Assembly (NCBI GenBank): GCA_047605865.1
Contig: JASGFC010000016.1
Coordinates: forward strand, 1-40,310
Direction of reading: 5' to 3'
Length of the DNA stretch: 40,310 nt
Origin: JASGDC01 sp047605865
GTDB taxonomy: Bacteria; Actinomycetota; Actinomycetes; Actinomycetales; Micrococcaceae
Positions 8,397-16,013 of this stretch are shown here, piece by piece. The stretch's first letter is position 1; each line of letters begins with the position of its first letter. The position numbers and the translations under genes are program-made. The notes beneath the pieces are model-generated. The model did not search any database. It was not told where the DNA came from and saw only the letters and a list, made by a program, of their open reading frames with translations.

Positions 8397-8708
8397 CTAC
8401 TTCTCTTTCTTCAGAGGTAGTATGTGCCAAGAGGGATTCTCTTGGCACATACACTTATTTAGGCAAAGCACTACAGGTTTGTAGCAATGTTTTAAACATA
8501 AACCCCGAAATTTTAGTAGTAAATACTTTTATGGCTCATCTAGGACGTTTTAACTCAAATAGGAAATAAAAATATCTCATAGCGGAGAGAATTAACCTAC
8601 TTTTTGTTGCTTAACTACAATTCACCTAGCTAAAAAAGGACTTGCTACTCATACTGGATATACAAATCGTCATTGAAACCATCTATTCATACAAAAGAAG
8701 GAGCCATC
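8397..8708. other. 312-base divergent intergenic region
   Basis: This gap separates the ABC exporter operon from the regulator gene. It holds the palindrome at 8420-8452 and otherwise AT-rich sequence in which I see no convincing gene. A 14-codon minus-strand ORF (8455-8499) ends just before the palindrome, but it has no good ribosome site. Promoters for both flanking transcripts must lie here. Confidence 0.7.
8420..8452. promoter_or_regulatory. Perfect 14-bp palindrome upstream of the ABC exporter
   Basis: GTATGTGCCAAGAG at 8420-8433 and CTCTTGGCACATAC at 8439-8452 are exact reverse complements around a 5-base centre. It lies 24 bases before the ABC ATPase start. Neither strand shows a T-tract after it, so it is not a standard terminator. 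It is either an operator (the divergent regulator is the natural candidate) or a strong 5'-UTR hairpin. Confidence 0.75.
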
Positions 8709-9662
8709 ATGACTCTCAAGATGTTAGATATAACTACAGCTAGTGTTTTTGAAGAAATTTGTAAAAAAAGCTCAACAAGAAAAGAAGACCTCTTCATGTT
8801 ATTTGATAATAAAAGAAATGTTGAGATTGTCCTATGTGAGCTTAGGCATTTAGGCGTAATTAATGAAACTGTTGGAGTACTTCAAGCCAAAGATCCTCTT
8901 CTAGAAAAAGTTAAATTAAATGAAAAATTACGTGTTAAATCTGAAATGATACAAAGAACTATCAACCTTCAGGGCAACCAGCTTAAAGAACTTGAACAAA
9001 TATATGACAAATCTAGCAAATCTTTTGGCGAAAAATATTCACTTGAAGAGCATGAAACTCTCTTAATACTCCTTCAACGTATTCACTCAAGTAAAAAGGA
9101 AATTAAAATCTCTGTTTCAGAAACATTTGTTGATTATTACAACCAACATTTTAAAGAACTCTACAGAATTATTTTTAAAAAAAATTTGGGTAATAAAACA
9201 TTAATTTCTGAATCGGTAACCCCTAACATTAAAAGAGAATATCTCACCAATAAAGATTTCAAATTTCTTTCACATTCAAAAGCTAGCTATATCGTGGCGG
9301 ATGATACAACAGCTTTTCTCATTAGTAATGATGAGATGCTTCTTATCAAAAACCCAAGGCTAGTTCAATTCATTTCAGAAAACTTCATGTGTAATTGGAA
9401 AAATGCTACGACATTTTATCCCGATGAAAGCAATATCCTCTCACAAAATGTATTACTTACTGCACAAGATAAAAGAATAATCCAGCTGCTAGTTCATGGC
9501 CTAGCTTACCAACAAATTGCTAAAAGGCTCGGAAAATCACCACGCTCAATACAACGTCGAGTAAGTCACATCATGGAGAATACAAACTCTAAGAATCAAT
9601 TTACACTGGGCTTCAACTTAGCAACTGGGCTACTTAAGATCAAAGAAAACAGTCAACAATAA
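8709..9662 (+). CDS. TrmB-like / LuxR-type transcriptional regulator
   Basis: The C-terminus (about residues 250-305 of 317) is a LuxR/GerE-type helix-turn-helix: LTAQDKRIIQLLVHGLAYQQ, then IAKRLGKSPRSIQRRVSHIM. The N-terminal 60 residues resemble a TrmB winged helix, a coiled-coil-like stretch follows (about 65-110), and the middle looks like the PLD-like effector domain seen in actinobacterial TrmB-LuxR regulators (ASYIVADDTTAFLI...LVQFISENFMCNWKNA). I chose the ATG at 8709 because AAGAAGGAG ends 5 bases before it; a longer start at 8673 has no ribosome site. It is divergent from the ABC exporter and AT-rich like it, so it probably regulates that operon. Confidence 0.75.
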   Translation: MTLKMLDITTASVFEEICKKSSTRKEDLFMLFDNKRNVEIVLCELRHLGVINETVGVLQAKDPLLEKVKLNEKLRVKSEMIQRTINLQGNQLKELEQIYDKSSKSFGEKYSLEEHETLLILLQRIHSSKKEIKISVSETFVDYYNQHFKELYRIIFKKNLGNKTLISESVTPNIKREYLTNKDFKFLSHSKASYIVADDTTAFLISNDEMLLIKNPRLVQFISENFMCNWKNATTFYPDESNILSQNVLLTAQDKRIIQLLVHGLAYQQIAKRLGKSPRSIQRRVSHIMENTNSKNQFTLGFNLATGLLKIKENSQQ

Positions 9663-9747
9663 TTCCTTCTACCTTTTTAAATGCTTAGATATTTTAGGCT
9701 TTCCATTAAGATTGAAGTAAACAGTTTTTAAGAAGATGTGAGGAAGT

Positions 9748-12700
9748 ATGGCGTCTAATTCAAACTTTAATCCTGAGGATTTTGGTGCAAATGACTGGCT
9801 CGTTGATGAGATGTACGAAAAATTTAAGAATGACCCAAACTCTGTAGATGAGAATTGGAAAGAAATCTTTAAGAACTATAACCCCGATGCCTCGGCTGAA
9901 ACTGTTTCTACTCCAGCGACACAAACTGCAGCAAGCACAGCACAAGCTAATCCTGCTACTGGAAGTCAAGCTACACAAAATAACACGCCAGCTCAAACTG
10001 CAACTGCTACTACACAAACACAAGTTGCTCCAACTCCAGAAGTTACTAAGACTCAAGTCACTACAGCAGCAACTCCAGCACAAACTGCAGCAAACTCAAC
10101 AGCTGCAGCTACACCACAAGCAAAAGCTACTACTCAAAGTGCAACACCGAGCACTACACCGAAGAAGAAAGCTTCTGCTACACTTCCTGAAGAAAGCAAA
10201 ACCGAAGCCCTTAAAGGTATCAGCAAGGCTATTGCCCTCAATATGGATGAGAGCTTAACAGTACCTACTGCAACCAGTGTTCGTGCAGTTCCTGCCAAGT
10301 TACTCATCGACAATCGTATCGTCATCAATAATCACTTGAAACGTACTCGTGGCGGAAAAATTTCCTTTACACACCTCATTGGTTTTGCTGTAATTAAAGC
10401 ACTTAAAGCTTTCCCTTCTATGAACATTAGCTACGATGTCATTGACGGAAAACCTTCACAAATTGTGCACGATCATGTGAACTTCGGCCTCGCTATTGAC
10501 CTACCAAAACCTGATGGTTCTCGCGCTTTGGTAGTGCCTAACATTAAAGCCGCTGAAGAAATGGACTTCAAAGAATTCTGGCAAGCATACGATGAACTCG
10601 TTAAAAAGACTCGTGCCAATAAACTCACTCCTGCAGACTACGCCGGAACAACTGTATCCCTCACTAACCCTGGTGGTATTGGTACTGTCCACTCTGTGCC
10701 TAGGCTCAGCAAAGGTCAGGCTGCCATCATTGGTGTAGGTGCTCTTGAATATCCTGCAGAATTCCAAGGTGCTTCTGAAGATACTTTAGCTAAACAAGGT
10801 ATCAGCAAGGTTATTACACTGACTTCTACCTATGACCATCGTGTAATTCAAGGTGCTGCTTCTGGTGAATTCTTAAAGATTGTTCATGGTTATCTTTTGG
10901 GTGAAGAGGATTTCTACAATGAGATTTTCCGCTCACTCGAAATTCCATATGCTGCTATTCCATGGAATCAGGATCATCAGGTCAATCCATCCGACGAAGT
11001 TGGTAAGACTGGACGTATCCAAGAGATGATTCAGGCGTATCGTACTCGCGGTCATTTAATGGCAGATATTAACCCACTTGACTACAAACAACGTTCACAC
11101 CCTGACCTAGACATTGGTACTTATGGGCTTACTTTGTGGGATTTAGACCGCGAATGGCCAGTTGATGGTCTCTCTGGAAAGAACACGATGAAGCTTCGTG
11201 ACATTCTCGGTTTGCTTCGTGATTCTTATTGCCGCACTGTGGGCGTAGAGTACATGCATATTTCTGACCCTGAACAGCGTCAATGGTTCCAAGAGAAACT
11301 TGAGAACCCTTACGAAAAGCCATCTCCAGCTAAACAGCTACGCATTTTAAGTAAACTCAATGAAGCTGAAGCTTTTGAAACCTTTTTGCAAACTAAGTTT
11401 GTTGGCCAGAAACGTTTCTCACTCGAAGGTGGCGAATCATTGATTCCAATGCTCGATGAGATCTTGCATCGTGCAGCTAAAGATGGCCTCAACGAGGTGG
11501 CTATTGGTATGCCACACCGTGGCCGCTTAAATGTCTTAACCAACATCGCTGGTAAATCTTACTCACAAGTCTTCGGTGAATTTGAAGGCAACATCAGCCC
11601 AGGTAACCCTGAAGGTTCTGGAGATGTAAAATACCACCTAGGTACTGAAGGTGTGTACGTTGGAGATGATGGCCAACAAACCAATGTATACTTAGCTGCT
11701 AACCCATCACACTTAGAAGCAGTTAACACTGTTCTAGAAGGTATCGCCCGCGCTAAACAAGATAAACTTCGTGCAGAAGATGAAGAACCATACTCTGTCT
11801 TGCCTATTTTGATTCATGGCGATTCTGCTATGGCTGGTCAAGGTATCGTGCAAGAAACTTTGCAACTTTCACAACTTGAAGGTTACGGCACAGGTGGTAC
11901 TATCCACATTGTGGTCAACAACCAAGTTGGTTTCACTACTCGTCCTTCTGATTCACGCTCGTCACGATACTGTACAGATGTTGTGAAAATGATAGAAGCA
12001 CCAATTTTCCACGTTAATGGCGATGACCCTGAAGCTGTTGTGCATGTAGCAGAGTTAGCTTTTGAATATCGTGAGCGTTTCAACCGCGATATTGCTATTG
12101 ACATGGTGTGTTATCGTCGTCGTGGCCATAATGAAGGTGATGATCCTTCAATGACCCAACCACTGATGTATAACGAGATTAACGAACTTGATAACGTACG
12201 CAACCTTTACATTCGTGACTTAATTGGTCGCAAAGATATCACTGAAGCTGAGGCTCAATCGGTTATTAACGATTTCCAGGCGAAACTCAACACTGCTTTT
12301 GAACAGACTAAAGCAGCTCAAAATAGTACGGAGTCACAGGCTAGTTCTGACACTATTGTGAGTGGCTTTGAAAAGCCAAGCTCGCACAGTACCGCTGCAA
12401 ATATTGAAGAAAACACTGCTGTTTCACCACAAGTGATAGAAACTGTAGGCAATGCTTACGTCAATATTCCAGAAGGCTTTACCATACACCCTAAGCTGAA
12501 ACGACTCCTTGAAACTCGAGCTAAAATGAGCCAATCAGGCGGAATTGACTGGGGCTTTGGCGAAATCCTTGCTTTAGGTTCACTTCTGTTAGAAGGAAAG
12601 AACATTCGCTTTGGTGGCGAAGATGCTCGCCGTGGTACTTTCGTGCAGCGTCATGCTACTTTCCACGATCGTGACACTGATGATATGTGGATACCGTTGA

Positions 12701-13557
12701 ATGAAATGAGTGAAAATCAAGGCAAGCTAGCCATCTATGATTCACTTCTCAGCGAATTCGGAGCGCTCGGTTTTGAATATGGTTACTCAATAGAAACACC
12801 AGAAGGTCTCACATTCTGGGAAGCACAATTCGGTGATTTTGCTAATGGTGCTCAAACCATTACAGACGAATTCATCTCTTCAGCAGAACAAAAATGGGGA
12901 CAAAACTCTAACCTTGTGATGCTACTACCTCACGGTTATGAAGGACAAGGTCCTGACCACTCTTCAGCACGTATTGAACGTTTTTTGCAAATGAGTGCAG
13001 AAAAGAATATGACTGTTGTGTTCCCGTCAACACCAGCATCTTACTTTCATGCACTTCGCCGTCAAGCGTACAGCACTCCAAACAAGCCATTGATTGTGTT
13101 CACACCAAAGTCAATGCTACGCTTGAAAGCTGCTGCCTCAAACGTTCAAGAATTCACTGAAATGAACTTTATGCCGGTATTTCCAGAAACAGCACGATTA
13201 GAAAATGTGAACCGCGTTTTGCTTTGTGCTGGTAAAGTTTATTATGATTTAGTAGCGGCACGTGAAAAAGCAAATGATACTTCAACAGCTATTCTCAGAC
13301 TTGAACAACTGTATCCAACACCTGTTCAAGAAGTACAAGCAGAGCTTGCGAAGTATCCAAACGCTTCACTTCACTGGGTTCAAGATGAACCTAAAAACCA
13401 AGGCGCATGGCCACATATGTCATTAAACCTTGCACCAGAACTAGACAGAGAACTTAGCGTATATTCTCGACCAGCAAGTGCATCAACCGCTGCAGGAACT
13501 GGTAAAAAACACGCTGCGGAGCAACAAACATTGCTTCAGGAAGTATTTGGAGAGTAA
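9748..13557 (+). CDS. kgd: Multifunctional 2-oxoglutarate decarboxylase/dehydrogenase Kgd (OdhA/SucA type)
   Basis: This 1269-residue fusion is the actinobacterial enzyme that decarboxylates 2-oxoglutarate with thiamine diphosphate and serves as E1 plus an E2-like core in the TCA cycle. The N-terminus (1-45) matches E1 starts (NDWLVDEMYEKF). It is followed by a low-complexity Ala/Thr/Gln linker (about 50-150), an E2-type acyltransferase domain (about 150-385, catalytic His364 in DHRVIQG) and the E1 part (about 420-1260). The TPP motif runs from Gly691-Asp692 to Asn724-Asn725. There is no lipoyl domain, as usual for this family. Start: AGGAAG precedes the ATG at 9748. The next gene starts 3 bases after its stop. 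Confidence 0.97.
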   Translation: MASNSNFNPEDFGANDWLVDEMYEKFKNDPNSVDENWKEIFKNYNPDASAETVSTPATQTAASTAQANPATGSQATQNNTPAQTATATTQTQVAPTPEVTKTQVTTAATPAQTAANSTAAATPQAKATTQSATPSTTPKKKASATLPEESKTEALKGISKAIALNMDESLTVPTATSVRAVPAKLLIDNRIVINNHLKRTRGGKISFTHLIGFAVIKALKAFPSMNISYDVIDGKPSQIVHDHVNFGLAIDLPKPDGSRALVVPNIKAAEEMDFKEFWQAYDELVKKTRANKLTPADYAGTTVSLTNPGGIGTVHSVPRLSKGQAAIIGVGALEYPAEFQGASEDTLAKQGISKVITLTSTYDHRVIQGAASGEFLKIVHGYLLGEEDFYNEIFRSLEIPYAAIPWNQDHQVNPSDEVGKTGRIQEMIQAYRTRGHLMADINPLDYKQRSHPDLDIGTYGLTLWDLDREWPVDGLSGKNTMKLRDILGLLRDSYCRTVGVEYMHISDPEQRQWFQEKLENPYEKPSPAKQLRILSKLNEAEAFETFLQTKFVGQKRFSLEGGESLIPMLDEILHRAAKDGLNEVAIGMPHRGRLNVLTNIAGKSYSQVFGEFEGNISPGNPEGSGDVKYHLGTEGVYVGDDGQQTNVYLAANPSHLEAVNTVLEGIARAKQDKLRAEDEEPYSVLPILIHGDSAMAGQGIVQETLQLSQLEGYGTGGTIHIVVNNQVGFTTRPSDSRSSRYCTDVVKMIEAPIFHVNGDDPEAVVHVAELAFEYRERFNRDIAIDMVCYRRRGHNEGDDPSMTQPLMYNEINELDNVRNLYIRDLIGRKDITEAEAQSVINDFQAKLNTAFEQTKAAQNSTESQASSDTIVSGFEKPSSHSTAANIEENTAVSPQVIETVGNAYVNIPEGFTIHPKLKRLLETRAKMSQSGGIDWGFGEILALGSLLLEGKNIRFGGEDARRGTFVQRHATFHDRDTDDMWIPLNEMSENQGKLAIYDSLLSEFGALGFEYGYSIETPEGLTFWEAQFGDFANGAQTITDEFISSAEQKWGQNSNLVMLLPHGYEGQGPDHSSARIERFLQMSAEKNMTVVFPSTPASYFHALRRQAYSTPNKPLIVFTPKSMLRLKAAASNVQEFTEMNFMPVFPETARLENVNRVLLCAGKVYYDLVAAREKANDTSTAILRLEQLYPTPVQEVQAELAKYPNASLHWVQDEPKNQGAWPHMSLNLAPELDRELSVYSRPASASTAAGTGKKHAAEQQTLLQEVFGE

Positions 13558-13560
13558 TAC

Positions 13561-14166
13561 ATGGCAGAAAAACGCAACATGCGCATCGTAGCCGTTGGAG
13601 ACGAACTCGTCGCAGGCTCAGGAGATAGCCGAGCGCTTGGTTGGCTAGGACGTGTTATCGCACGTACACCTCGAAAGAACCCTCGCGTTGACGTCTTTGA
13701 ACTAGCAATGCCTGAAGAAGGTACTGCTGGGCTCGTAGAGCGCTGGGAAAAAGAAGCCACCCCTCGATACAATGATCTTACTGATAACCGTCTCATCATT
13801 GGACTTGGTCTAGAAGATATTAGGCAAGACCTTTCTCTTGCACGAAGCCGTCTCAACCTTGCTAACATCCTTGATCAAGCAACGTCAAAGAGCATAATTC
13901 CTCTTGTTGTTGGTCCACCACCAACAACTGATACTGTAACAAACAAGAAAATTGCTGAATACTCACGAGTACTTGGTGATGTTGCTGCACGTAGAAATGT
14001 ACTCTACATTGATATGTTCACCCCTCTTGTTAACCACGAACAGTGGCGTACAGACTTAGCTGCTGGAAAAGGTCTTCCTGGCCAAGCAGGCTATGGTCTC
14101 ATGGCGTGGCTTGTGCTGCACCGTGGCTGGTATCAGTGGATGGGCATGCCTGAACCAACACAGTAA
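13561..14166 (+). CDS. SGNH/GDSL-fold protein, apparently without catalytic residues
   Basis: This 201-residue protein follows kgd and has the SGNH hydrolase layout. The first strand is MRIVAVGDELVAG, a GLED block is at 83-86, and a C-terminal GLPGQAGYGLMAWL is at 171-184. The residues that define the family are changed: Ser of block I is Glu15, Asn of block III is Glu85, and the block V Asp-x-x-His is replaced by Gly and Leu. I infer a pseudoenzyme that keeps the fold, perhaps as a binding or regulatory protein. No signal peptide is visible, so it is probably cytoplasmic. A GGAGAG site lies just before the ATG. Confidence 0.8.
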   Translation: MAEKRNMRIVAVGDELVAGSGDSRALGWLGRVIARTPRKNPRVDVFELAMPEEGTAGLVERWEKEATPRYNDLTDNRLIIGLGLEDIRQDLSLARSRLNLANILDQATSKSIIPLVVGPPPTTDTVTNKKIAEYSRVLGDVAARRNVLYIDMFTPLVNHEQWRTDLAAGKGLPGQAGYGLMAWLVLHRGWYQWMGMPEPTQ

Positions 14167-14211
14167 ACTGTTATACTTTTAAAGAACTACTACTTCACAA
14201 GGAGGCTCCTG

Positions 14212-14286
14212 ATGAGCAAGCGAGGCCGTAAACGTAAGGATCGTCGCAAGAAGGGCGCAAACCACGGTAAACGTCCAAACTGTTAA
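14212..14286 (+). CDS. 50S ribosomal protein bL37 (24 aa)
   Basis: The gene encodes a 24-residue, very basic peptide beginning MSKRGRKRKDRRKK and ending ANHGKRPNC. This matches the small actinobacterial large-subunit protein bL37 known from mycobacterial ribosomes, which ends in ANHGKRPNA. Half of its residues are Arg or Lys. A strong AGGAGG ribosome site lies 6 bases before the ATG. It follows the SGNH-like gene by 45 bases and is followed by a terminator. Such a short gene is easily missed by gene finders. Confidence 0.88.
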   Translation: MSKRGRKRKDRRKKGANHGKRPNC

Positions 14287-14315
14287 ACAGTGGATACCTG
14301 GTTATTACCAAGCTA

Positions 14316-14350
14316 ATCCCCTTTCTAGTTTTCTAGAATGGGGATTTTTT
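14316..14350 (+). terminator. Rho-independent terminator after bL37
   Basis: ATCCCCTTTCTAG (14316-14328) pairs with CTAGAATGGGGAT (14333-14345) with one mismatch and a TTTT loop, followed by a run of T up to 14350. It closes the kgd-SGNH-bL37 transcript before the convergent rsrA gene. Confidence 0.9.
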
Positions 14351-14398
14351 ATAAGCTGATTTCACTACTTGTGCACCGGTTTTGGATTAAAAAACGAA

Positions 14399-14632
14399 CT
14401 AGAGATTAGCTAGCTTTGCCTTCAGACTCTCTGGCGCTTTCTCGTTGCAACAACGTTTAAGCGCATCACGAATAATGGTTTCAACATTGCACTCATTTTG
14501 GCAATCTTCACACTCTTGAATGTGCTGTTTAACAAGCTCTACCTCTTGGCTTGAAAGCTGTCCATCAAGGTAAGCCTCAAGCTTTTGCATCCGTTCTTCT
14601 GAGCAGTTACCAAGTTTTTCACAATCAGTCAT
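14399..14632 (-). CDS. rsrA: Zinc-binding anti-sigma factor, RsrA/RshA type
   Basis: This 77-residue protein is the redox-sensing anti-sigma factor that holds SigR inactive until its thiols are oxidised. The ZAS motif H37-x3-C41-x2-C44 (HIQECEDC) is intact. Additional cysteines at 4, 10, 48, 61 and 62 include a candidate for the upstream zinc or redox Cys. Its start overlaps the sigR stop by 4 bases (ATGA), the standard arrangement that keeps sigma and anti-sigma balanced. It belongs to the mycothiol-linked thiol stress response of actinobacteria. Confidence 0.9.
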   Translation of the reverse strand: MTDCEKLGNCSEERMQKLEAYLDGQLSSQEVELVKQHIQECEDCQNECNVETIIRDALKRCCNEKAPESLKAKLANL

Positions 14633-15189
14633 TTTGCTCTACCCTCACAATACGATTCCAGTTTTTCCCTCAACATCTTCCTCGCTCTAGACAGCCGTGA
14701 CATAACAGTGCCCAAAGGGATATCTAAAATTTCAGCAATTTCCTTATACTTAAATTCAGCAACGTCAGCGTAATAAACCACCATACGGTTCTCTTCAGAA
14801 AGCTCCTGAAGAGCCTGCTTAATTTCTTCATCTGGGAGCTGATTTAACGCCTCAACCTCAGCAGATTTTAACCCCTCAGCAGTGTGATTACTGGCTTTTA
14901 CAAGATGCCAATCTTGAATATCTTCTGCGGCAGTTTCTTGCGGGCGACGTTGCTTTGCACGATACATATTGATATACGTGTTGTGTTGAATTCGATACAA
15001 CCAAGCACGCAAATTAGAACCAGTTTTGAATTGGTGAAAAGCAGCATACGCTTTTGTATAGGTTTCTTGCACTAGGTCCTGCGCATCATACTCATGTTTA
15101 GTGAGCCTCAATGCTGCAGCATAAAGCTCATCACTATATTGGAAGGCGTCTTCAAAATTTTGGCCAAGTGGCTTCTTTTCTTGTTCCAT
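14629..15189 (-). CDS. sigR: ECF RNA polymerase sigma factor SigR/SigH
   Basis: This group-4 sigma factor directs thiol-oxidative stress genes. Region 2 is visible (DAQDLVQETYTKAYAAFHQF, then NLRAWLYRIQHNTYINMYR), and region 4 ends in the helix-turn-helix YKEIAEILDIPLGTVMSRLS. I chose the ATG at 15189 (186 aa); a TTG nine bases upstream is possible, and neither has a strong ribosome site. It is followed by its anti-sigma gene with a 4-base overlap. A SigR-type promoter (GGAAT-N18-GTT) lies 49 bases upstream, so the gene should activate itself under thiol stress. Confidence 0.92.
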   Translation of the reverse strand: MEQEKKPLGQNFEDAFQYSDELYAAALRLTKHEYDAQDLVQETYTKAYAAFHQFKTGSNLRAWLYRIQHNTYINMYRAKQRRPQETAAEDIQDWHLVKASNHTAEGLKSAEVEALNQLPDEEIKQALQELSEENRMVVYYADVAEFKYKEIAEILDIPLGTVMSRLSRARKMLREKLESYCEGRAK

Positions 15190-15237
15190 TAATATCAAAT
15201 TCTACCCACTTCCATCGAACAAGGTGTGTAAAACTAC

Positions 15238-15263
15238 AACAGAAAAGCTAAAGATATTATTCC
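15238..15263 (-). promoter_or_regulatory. SigR/SigH-type autoregulatory promoter
   Basis: On the minus strand GGAAT (15263-15259) and GTT (15240-15238) are separated by exactly 18 bases. This matches the SigR/SigH consensus GGAAT-N18-19-GTT. It lies upstream of sigR and fits the known autoregulation of this regulon. Confidence 0.8.
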
Positions 15264-15298
15264 GTTGCACTTTCTACAGACAGCTAAGTCTGCCCCAA

Positions 15299-15338
15299 AG
15301 TACCATTTCTACTTGGTGTACCAGGTGGATATGGTACT
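15299..15338. repeat. 40-base imperfect palindrome between the PTS operon and sigR
   Basis: AGTACCAT at 15299-15306 and ATGGTACT at 15331-15338 are exact inverted copies. The inner arms also pair, counting G-U pairs and one T-T mismatch. No T-tract follows on either strand. It could be a 3' stem-loop of the PTS mRNA (ending about 85 bases earlier) or a binding site upstream of sigR. Confidence 0.6.
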
Positions 15339-15423
15339 AACAGGCGGACTTTACGTGGGCTTTAGCACAGAACAATTCAGCTGACCTCAAGAGACAAGAC
15401 AAATAAACTCATGCAGAAAACAA

Positions 15424-15741
15424 CTACTGTAACTTATTAATCTGCTGCTGCATCTTAATCATGCGCTCAATAAGAGTTTGCTCACTCATCGTGGTCATGA
15501 GTTGATCTTGAGCATGAATCATGAGCAAGGTAATCTTACCCTCGCCTCTTAAATCACTCTGGATTAAGTCAGTTTGAATCTTATGAGCTTCTGTCATCTC
15601 TTCGCTTGCAGTTTTGAGCAGCTCATCAATTTTCTCTTGTGGAGCATCTTTGGCAGCTTCATCCAATGCTTCATACAAATTTGCACGAGCATTACCACTG
15701 TGTACGATAATCTCAAAAATTAGGTTTTCCATATTTTCCAT
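15424..15741 (-). CDS. PTS lactose/cellobiose-family EIIA
   Basis: This 105-residue phosphocarrier takes phosphate from HPr and passes it to EIIB in uptake of beta-glucosides such as cellobiose. The active-site histidine is His76 in MIHAQDQLMT, and the helical GNARANLYEALDEA segment (16-29) fits the family. The usual second His of the HAQDHLM block is Gln here, which does not affect the phosphorylated residue. The start ATG at 15741 has GGAG 7 bases upstream. It is the last gene of the operon, 14 bases after the small membrane protein gene. Confidence 0.92.
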   Translation of the reverse strand: MENMENLIFEIIVHSGNARANLYEALDEAAKDAPQEKIDELLKTASEEMTEAHKIQTDLIQSDLRGEGKITLLMIHAQDQLMTTMSEQTLIERMIKMQQQINKLQ

Positions 15742-15755
15742 GGCATTTCTCCAAG

Positions 15756-16013
15756 TTAAAACTTAAATATGTACAAGTAACAAATAATACTTGTCGCAAT
15801 GAATGTCATCGCAACAAAGTAACTATAGGTGGAAAGTTTAAATTCCTTCTTCCGCTCCCAATAAAGAAGCACCCACGGGAACACTATACTGATAGTGCCA
15901 ACATTGCCAAAGAAGATGAGCATCTTAGAATTTGCGTTACTCAGCAGTATGGCAAGGTTTACCAAAGCCAGGGCAGCTACCAGTATGAGTGGTCCAGTGA
16001 ATTTTTCTTTCAT
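15756..16013 (-). CDS. Small membrane protein in the PTS operon, unknown
   Basis: This 85-residue protein is almost entirely hydrophobic, with three likely membrane helices at about residues 6-24, 31-50 and 63-83, and a basic ERKKEFK loop between the second and third. I do not recognise a family. Its ATG overlaps the EIIC stop by 4 bases (ATGA), so it is translationally coupled to the permease, and EIIA follows 14 bases later. The position suggests an accessory subunit or stabiliser of EIIC, but this is inference from context alone. No signal peptide cleavage site is evident. Confidence 0.7.
   Translation of the reverse strand: MKEKFTGPLILVAALALVNLAILLSNANSKMLIFFGNVGTISIVFPWVLLYWERKKEFKLSTYSYFVAMTFIATSIICYLYIFKF

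Noticed and set aside
8422..8484. A 20-codon plus-strand ORF starting MCQEGFSW, with AGAGG close by
   Set aside because: It runs through the palindrome and is divergent from the ABC gene by 25 bases; the ribosome-like site could be chance. Without conservation I do not call it.
8455..8499. A 14-codon minus-strand ORF (MFKTLLQTCSALPK) ending just before the palindrome
   Set aside because: It could be a leader peptide or pheromone for the ABC exporter, but has no clear ribosome site and is short enough to arise by chance.
8387..8569. A 60-codon plus-strand ORF in the gap before the TrmB/LuxR gene
   Set aside because: It begins with TTG, overlaps the ABC gene start on the other strand, has no ribosome site and looks like random peptide.
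9848..10258. A 136-codon plus-strand ORF rich in Lys, Leu and Gln within kgd
   Set aside because: It lies in another frame of the low-complexity Ala/Thr/Gln linker of Kgd, is unlike any protein and has no ribosome site.
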